DNA from: Phoenix dactylifera | Lineage: Eukaryota; Streptophyta; Magnoliopsida; Arecales; Arecaceae | Direction: 5' to 3' | NCBI RefSeq assembly: GCF_009389715.1 | Contig: NC_052396.1 | Span: 17,018,631 to 17,082,630 of the forward strand | DNA: 64,000 nt | Part shown: piece after piece, positions 58,339 through 64,000 of the stretch | Layout of the letters: every line of letters starts with the position of its first letter | Position numbering within the stretch: position 1 is the first letter of the stretch | Made by a program: the position numbers and the translations under genes | Notes under the pieces: model-generated | Told to the model about the DNA's origin: nothing | Seen by the model: the letters and a program-made list of their open reading frames with translations, nothing else | The model's database searches: none

Positions 58339-59049
58339 TGTAAGAACCAGACTCGGGTACGTGAATCACAATCCCCTGCCCGAACTTGTCGAACGGCTGC
58401 TGTGGCCGTTGGGCAGTTGTAATCGACGAATGGCCGGGCATTACGGTCGTTCTTCCGAGCTCATCCTCTCCCTCTGGGGTTTATAAAAATCCCCTATCCC
58501 CACTCCACCTCCACCCATCTCCTTCCTCCCCATCTTCCTCCCTTCCTCTCTCTCTCTTCCTTCATCTGTTGGGCTCAATGTGCCCTCGCCTGTGCCGCCG
58601 GGGGGATCGGGATCGCAACACCTCGCCAGAGTGAGGTAAGGTCTCCCGTCTCCTTCCCACTTCCTCCCATGCATTCCCCTCCTTCCGATCGACTGGTAAT
58701 GGCCGGGATCCGGCAAAGGGCTATTGGGATAAAAGAAAAGAAGATCCGGCAAAGGGACCACCAGGATAAAGGAAAAGAAGAAAAAGAAGAGAGAGAAGAA
58801 AAAGAAGCAAAGGAAAAAAAACATACCTGGAGGATCCACCCAGCCGTTTCCCTTGGCCGCGATTGCCGCAGGCCCTCGGCCGCGGGCGCCGTTGGCACTT
58901 GGTCGCGCCGCCACTGGCCCTGGGCCCCTTCCCCTCCCTTGTGCTTCGATGGGGGGCTTTAACCCTTTTCCTTTCTGTTTCACGGGAAGAAAAGAGGGGA
59001 GGGGGGGATGAAGGAGGAGAAAAGAAGAAAAAGAAAAGAATAAAAAAGG

Positions 59050-59097
<48 letters not shown>

Positions 59098-60328
59098 AAA
59101 TAAAATAAATTAAAATTAAAAAAAAAGTAAATAGTAAGTAATTTATTTTTTTAGATATTGATAGGTATGGTGGAGTTGCCCAGTTGAACCTAAGGATCTT
59201 TGGGTGAACAGAAGTAAGTGATCCTGGCACAAACCTTATTAGTTTTAAAATTATTGAATAATTTTTAGTATAGAAAAATTATGAATTATATTTGACTTGA
59301 AGAATCCTATTTTTCTTAAAAATTTAGGATCAAGTATACGATTGAAAATGATCCTTACTTTTGGCCAAATAGCATCTTTATTAATTACTTGTTGTAAATG
59401 ATTTACATATGATTTATGAAAAATTGCTTGAAAATGATATATGTGGCATGATTAGAATACTTTAGTAAAATTGCATATTTGGCATAGTTATACATTTTAA
59501 ACTTTTGTGATGCTATTTAGTATTTTCAACCTATTTATAAAGATATGATTTATAAAAAATTATGAAATATTTTATTATATAGCTATGATCGTCTCTAGAA
59601 ATGGAGACCAATCGACATCTTGAAGCTAGCCTCCAACTATAACGAATATGAATTATGAAATCTTGTCAATTACGAAGACGATCCTGTCACGGAATTAGAG
59701 TGACCATAGCAGCGCGAAAATCTATGAGCAAGATTTTGAACAATGATATGGCTAAATGGAAGAAGAATGGTTTATGCAAAATGAGCTTGAAACTATATTT
59801 GTGAAAAATAAATGATTTATGCATGCATTGCTTTATGACCCGTTTTAATATATGTGTTATAAAATGTTTATTTTGGAATATCTGTTATTTTTTTAAAATG
59901 ATGCATTGGCATGAAAAAATTCATACTTGATTCGATAAGGTGGTGCATGGTTACTTACTGAGCCCTAAAATTCATCTGTTTCTTTATTATATTTTAAATA
60001 AATAAGGTTGCTAGGAGCGGAAAAGAGTTAACAAATGGAGGTTGAAAAAAAAAATAAAGCCTGAAGCATAGTTACAAACTATCATAGTTGTAGCAATAAC
60101 TATTAAATTTGGGTTGCAATCTTGAATACTCAAATATTTGATATAGATGCTCTGTACCTGCTTCCTTTTGATTAGCAAATAAAATTGAACAAATTTTATC
60201 TTGCTACATAAAAGAATATTGTTATCTTGGGCTTTGTTTTATTGGGGGCAATACCCTACAGTAGCATGGCCATGTCACGCTTCGAATCTGGGGCGCGACA
60301 AAACAAGCTCCGGATCTAGGTCGTGACA
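58339..60328 (+). repeat. 3' LTR of the inner gypsy element
   Basis: It starts TGTAAGAACCAGACTCGG right after a purine-rich AAAGAAGGAAATAA and ends TAGGTCGTGACA, 1990 bases. A (TA)n run lies at about 59051-59090. It matches the 5' LTR, with small indels. Confidence 0.88.
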
Positions 60329-60986
60329 TTGACAATTATGAGAAAAATCTAGTAGCTCAATCCAATTATGAAAATTTAAATTACTAAAAATTCTGAACAA
60401 TATGCATGCTCTATAGCGTCAAAATAAAATCAAATATATCAATAGGAAATATACCAATTTGTAGTGTCCCAATAATATTTTCTTCTACATGCCAATTCTA
60501 AATAAGATCCACATACATATTCAAACTCGAAGAATAATCTACTCTAATACTATGAAAAATCTTTCTTAGCCCACACCTAAACAACTTCTTACTAACGATC
60601 CCAAATTTTGCAATCAAATAATTAACAACAAAACTAGAAATGCTACCACAATTTGCACCAATATCAAATTTGGGTTTTCAAAGATCGCCTAAATGATAAA
60701 TGATTAGATAAATGTGTCATAAAATAACATATCATATTTTATGGTCAACCCTCTCGCATTCACCTTACATAAACCGTTCTTCTAATAACTTGAGATATAA
60801 AATTTTCTAGCCTATCATACGCCCAGCTCTAAGCTCATCTCTATCTTAGTCTCTAGTGATCTTAAATCTAAGATCCGAAACCATTTTTGCTTTGTCCCAT
60901 GTGATTATAAACCTAAGCTCTGGATTCATTTTTGCTACCTCTATCATATCCCTAGTGATCATAACTTTAAGATCTGATATCACTTC
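60329..60986 (-). mobile_element. Outer gypsy element, 5' internal remnant with primer binding site
   Basis: On the minus strand the sequence next to the right LTR contains the complement of GATCTGATATCA (60971-60982), a decayed tRNA-Met binding site. Around 60855-60985 a segment of about 50 bases (CTAGTGATCTTAAATCTAAG, ATCCGAAACC...) is repeated three times, each copy ending in a binding-site-like AAGATCTGATATC, AAGCTCTGGATTC or AAGATCCGAAACC. The rest is AT-rich and undetermined. Confidence 0.6.
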
Positions 60987-61777
60987 TATTACGCCTCGAA
61001 TTTGTCACCTGGGTCGACGATGTGACACGGCCGTATGCCTCCTAGAGCGATGCATAGAGATGCAAAGCCTAAGATGAACATATATCCAATAACTCAACAA
61101 TTGATAGCCAAATAATACAACTAAATAAATCCACCATATTCAAGTAATCAAATTGATCATTTATGAGATAATGAATTGTTCGTTTGGCATCAAAGAATAA
61201 ACTAACTAAAGACTCCCTCGCTCAAACTCCATGCCCAACCCATCTGTGAGTAAGCGTCCTGCAACTTTGATAAGATTAGAAAAAAATATGGTATGAGCTT
61301 TATAGCCCAGTAAGAATCTCTGTATATTCACACCTTTATAATAATATGTTTTGAAAATAGCAATAAGCAATATCAAAGTAAAAATGTAAATTATGAAATC
61401 TCTTTTCAAACATTAAATATAACTCAATTAAACTGACAAATATCTACATAAATATACATCAAATATCTGACCTATCAAAAGAGATATATTACAAATACCA
61501 ATAAGTAAAATCTTTTATTTAGCATTAGTTTCATTTATTTTATCGTATGTTTCTCATTATCTCAATTCTAGTTTCAATAACAATTTTTTTCTAACTTTGG
61601 ACTAACCAAAATCATGCCCCAGTCAATAACTGATAAACAAAATTTTCACACGTAAGCCTGTGGAGGCTATCCCATGCATAAACTTGTAGAGGTTGTCCCA
61701 TGTGTAAACTCGTGAAAACTATCCTGCGCATAAGTTTGTAGAAGCTATCCCACGCATAAGACCGTGAAGGCTATCTA

Positions 61778-62392
61778 CATGATCTTGGTTAGTCTAAAAC
61801 TAGAAAGTACATTATTATCGAACTTGGAATTGATATAATGAGAAAAAGATAATACGAGACATGAAACCAATGTTGAATAAAAGATTTTATTTGTTGGTAT
61901 TTGTAAAAATATACCTCTTTTAGTAAGATGGATATTTGATATATGTTTTTGCGGATATTTGTCGATTTAATTGAGTGATATTGAATGTTTGAAAATAGGT
62001 TTCAAAATTTATATTTTCATTCTGATATTGCTTATTGCTAGGTTTAAATTATAATATTATATTAGTGTGGATGTGCAAAGATTCTTACTGGGCTCTAAAA
62101 CTCACACCATCTTTTTTCTTTTTATTTCAGAGTTACAAGATGCTTGGTCATGGATGGGTTGAGCACGGAGTTTGAGGGATGGAGTTTTTAGTTAGTTTAT
62201 TTTCTGATGCAAAACAAACTATTATCTTATAAATGAATCAGTTTGATTGTATGAATATCGTGGATTTATTTAGTTGGATTATTTGGATATTAATTATTGA
62301 GTTATTGGATATCTTTTCGGCCTTGCATGATCTCTAAGGTTCATGCGGCTGTGTCATGTGGTTGACCCAAGTGATGGGTTTGGGGCGTGACA
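61778..62392 (+). repeat. Inverted LTR segment forming a foldback with 60987-61615
   Basis: The segment ends GGGTTTGGGGCGTGACA, the exact reverse complement of the LTR start TGTCACGCCCCAAACCC. It can be followed back through GTTGACCCAAGTGATG, ATAAATGAATCAGTTTGATT and GAAACCAATGTTGAATAAAAG to about 61778. The facing arm is 60987-61615, and the 26-base repeats form the loop. Confidence 0.88.
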
Positions 62393-63198
62393 GAAAATGA
62401 TCAAGTGCAGGAATTCTTTTCTCTACTGACAACAAACTCGGTCACAATGTCTACCAGTCCATGACTAGCATGTCCAATAAATAGTATAAATCCAACTCGT
62501 CCTTGACCAAACATTAGCATAAGAAATAAATAAATTATTGTTAGTTTCTTAACTTCGAAGCTCTAATATCTGAATTACACTTAAATCTATTTTTTCTATC
62601 CTACCTAATTTGAGATTAAATAATAAATAAGAAAGTAGGGTTCTATCTTGATTGAAGAACCAGAGTATAAAATCCTTGTTGGGCTATTTCATGTGTAGAT
62701 TAATATGCCCACATATAAAACCAATGTCAACCACAAATATAGAATTGCACAAGAAAAAAAATGAGGCCAGCTGAATGACGGTGTCGAGTAACCTTTAACT
62801 TGATGTATCTCAATTCATCTAATCAAGAGATCAGCCACCAATCAAGCCAAGAGTAATATGTCATATTGTCAGAGAGCCAACAAAGGTCGGAGTGGAGGAA
62901 TGACAGGGCCAACAAGGTAAAAACATCTAATAGCTCAGATTGATTGGATTCAAGTAGTTTAATTAGTCAAATCATAAAACAAAAGTAAGGGTACAATATA
63001 AATAGTTCAATAAAGGTTGATGATGATGATGATGAAATCAATAGTGCTCGGCAAGTGCTATGGTGGGAAGGGCCGACATACTACATGGCTACTCGAGGTA
63101 ATCGCAATGATGTCAATTCAATATCCTCTAGGAGGTTGACTTAAGAGCACGGCGAGGAACAAAAGAGAGAAGGATTCTCTACTAGATCCACTTAGAAG

Positions 63199-63199
63199 C

Positions 63200-63238
<39 letters not shown>

Positions 63239-63245
63239 CATATAC

Positions 63246-63276
<31 letters not shown>

Positions 63277-63379
63277 CATATACATATATATATACATATA
63301 TACATATATATATACATATACATATATACATATATATATACATATACATATATACATATATATATATATACATATATAC

Positions 63380-63410
<31 letters not shown>

Positions 63411-63539
63411 CATATATACATATATACATATATACATATATACATATATACATATATACATATATACATATATACATATATACATATATACATATATACA
63501 TATATACATATATACATATATACATATATACATCTATAC

Positions 63540-63556
<17 letters not shown>
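63199..63556. repeat. Long (TATACA/TATATA)n microsatellite
   Basis: About 360 bases made of TA with periodic CA steps; the right part (about 63400-63535) is a regular 10-base CATATATACA-type repeat. Open frames across it are artefacts of the repeat. Confidence 0.97.

Positions 63557-63593
<37 letters not shown>
63557..63593. repeat. (GA)n microsatellite
   Basis: About 37 bases of GA directly abut the TA/CA repeat. Confidence 0.95.
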
Positions 63594-63598
<5 letters not shown>

Positions 63599-63690
63599 TG
63601 AAGCAAAGAGAGAAAAAGGAAGATGGGGAAGAGAGAAAGAAGAATAGAGGAGGCTTGTGGTCGAAGGGAATGGAGGCAGCCCACTCTTAA

Positions 63691-64000
63691 AACCTGTCTC
63701 AATAATAGAGGATGGCTCGGTGGACTCCTTGGAGAAGAGAAATTTCAGCCTCCTATTAGAAGGGCTTGGGATCCACTCTTAATGACCATCACATTTGGCT
63801 TGAAAGAAATGGGCACATTTGGCACATTTGCATACTTTCAGAATGTGGGAACATCTTCGATCCGAAAAGGTGACTGAAGGATGCCACAAAATTTGGAGTT
63901 GTCTATCCCCATTGACTCAAAGCTTGTAATTATTTCCTTGTCAAAGAACCTTGTACATTCTTCTGTACCAAAAATAATAAAAAAAAGGAACATTGCATAC
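63691..64000. other. Sequence at the window edge, unassigned
   Basis: A plus-strand open frame runs to 63877 but shows no family similarity. It no longer matches the left outer LTR. Confidence 0.4.

Larger units (their letters stand above)
47522..60328 (+). mobile_element. Inner Ty3/gypsy retrotransposon (degenerate), nested in the outer one and itself split by a CACTA element
   Basis: LTRs lie at 47522-49536 and 58339-60328, with a primer binding site at 49541, gag, protease, reverse transcriptase, RNase H, integrase and C-terminal region in the gypsy order, all on the + strand. The C-terminal motif VKIQWSNHSEREAIWELEDE suggests the chromovirus (Tekay/Del) branch. Stops and frameshifts are frequent. 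The gag region is interrupted at 50319-54459. No clear 5-base target duplication: AACAA precedes and TTGAC follows. Confidence 0.9.
60987..63690 (-). mobile_element. 5' LTR of the outer gypsy element, rearranged
   Basis: 60987-61775 matches 43643-44430. 61778-62392 is a reverse-complement copy of the LTR beginning, placed in the middle. 62396-63195 matches 44713-45433 again. A long microsatellite interrupts at 63199-63590, and 63600-63690 matches the AGGCTTGTGGTTGATGGGAA region near 45520. Similarity is then lost, so the last 0.7 kb of the LTR is missing or lies beyond the window. Confidence 0.8.

Noticed and set aside
60329..60340. Possible target duplication of the inner gypsy element (TCAACAA before, TTGACAA after)
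   Set aside because: The similarity is not at the exact LTR ends: the five bases next to the ends are AACAA and TTGAC.
63118..63702. Long minus-strand open frame of 194 codons rich in Tyr, Ile and Met
   Set aside because: It is simply the translation of the (TATACA)n microsatellite and its GA neighbour.

Overview
This is a plant nuclear genome window, most likely from a monocot. The reasons are the split genes with plant-type introns, the strongly GC-rich first exon of the P450 gene, CT-rich sequence after the first exon of the carboxypeptidase, and a very high load of LTR retrotransposons, CACTA transposons and LINEs. I suspect a palm-like genome, but that is a guess from the overall feel of the repeats and nothing in the window proves it.

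Only two intact-looking host genes are visible, both on the + strand. The first (6269-14734) is an eight-exon serine carboxypeptidase-like gene (peptidase S10, 488 aa) with a signal peptide and a complete Ser-Asp-His triad. Two of its introns use GC-AG splice sites. The second (36784-40554) is a two-exon cytochrome P450 of the CYP86B type (546 aa), a family known for omega-hydroxylation of very long chain fatty acids for suberin polyesters. The two genes are unrelated in role and are separated by about 22 kb of transposon sequence.

Layout. 1-4.75 kb: the 3' end of a Ty1/copia element split by a 2.3 kb solo LTR with target duplication, next to a Ty3/gypsy remnant on the minus strand that carries a tiny LTR element with three LTRs. 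4.75-14.8 kb: promoter and body of the carboxypeptidase. 15.5-27.5 kb: two minus-strand LINE copies. The first is split by a 2.25 kb CACTA element that carries pieces of two host genes (phytoene desaturase with introns kept, and an HpcH/HpaI aldolase). The second is split by another solo LTR of the 2.3 kb family. 28.1-29.3 kb: a third solo LTR with target duplication. 30.9-31.4 kb: another copy of the tiny LTR element. 36.8-40.6 kb: the P450. 43.6-63.7 kb: a nest, in which an old minus-strand gypsy element contains a plus-strand gypsy element (47.5-60.3 kb), which itself contains a 4.1 kb CACTA element holding a PP2A B' subunit fragment and a hAT transposase fragment. The right outer LTR has suffered an inverted self-insertion and a long CATATA-type microsatellite expansion.

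The best candidates for something undescribed are the two gene-capturing CACTA (Pack-CACTA-like) elements, the three-LTR miniature retrotransposon, and the foldback LTR. No tRNA, rRNA, CRISPR or organellar insertion was recognised. Intergenic stretches where I see nothing specific are listed as such.
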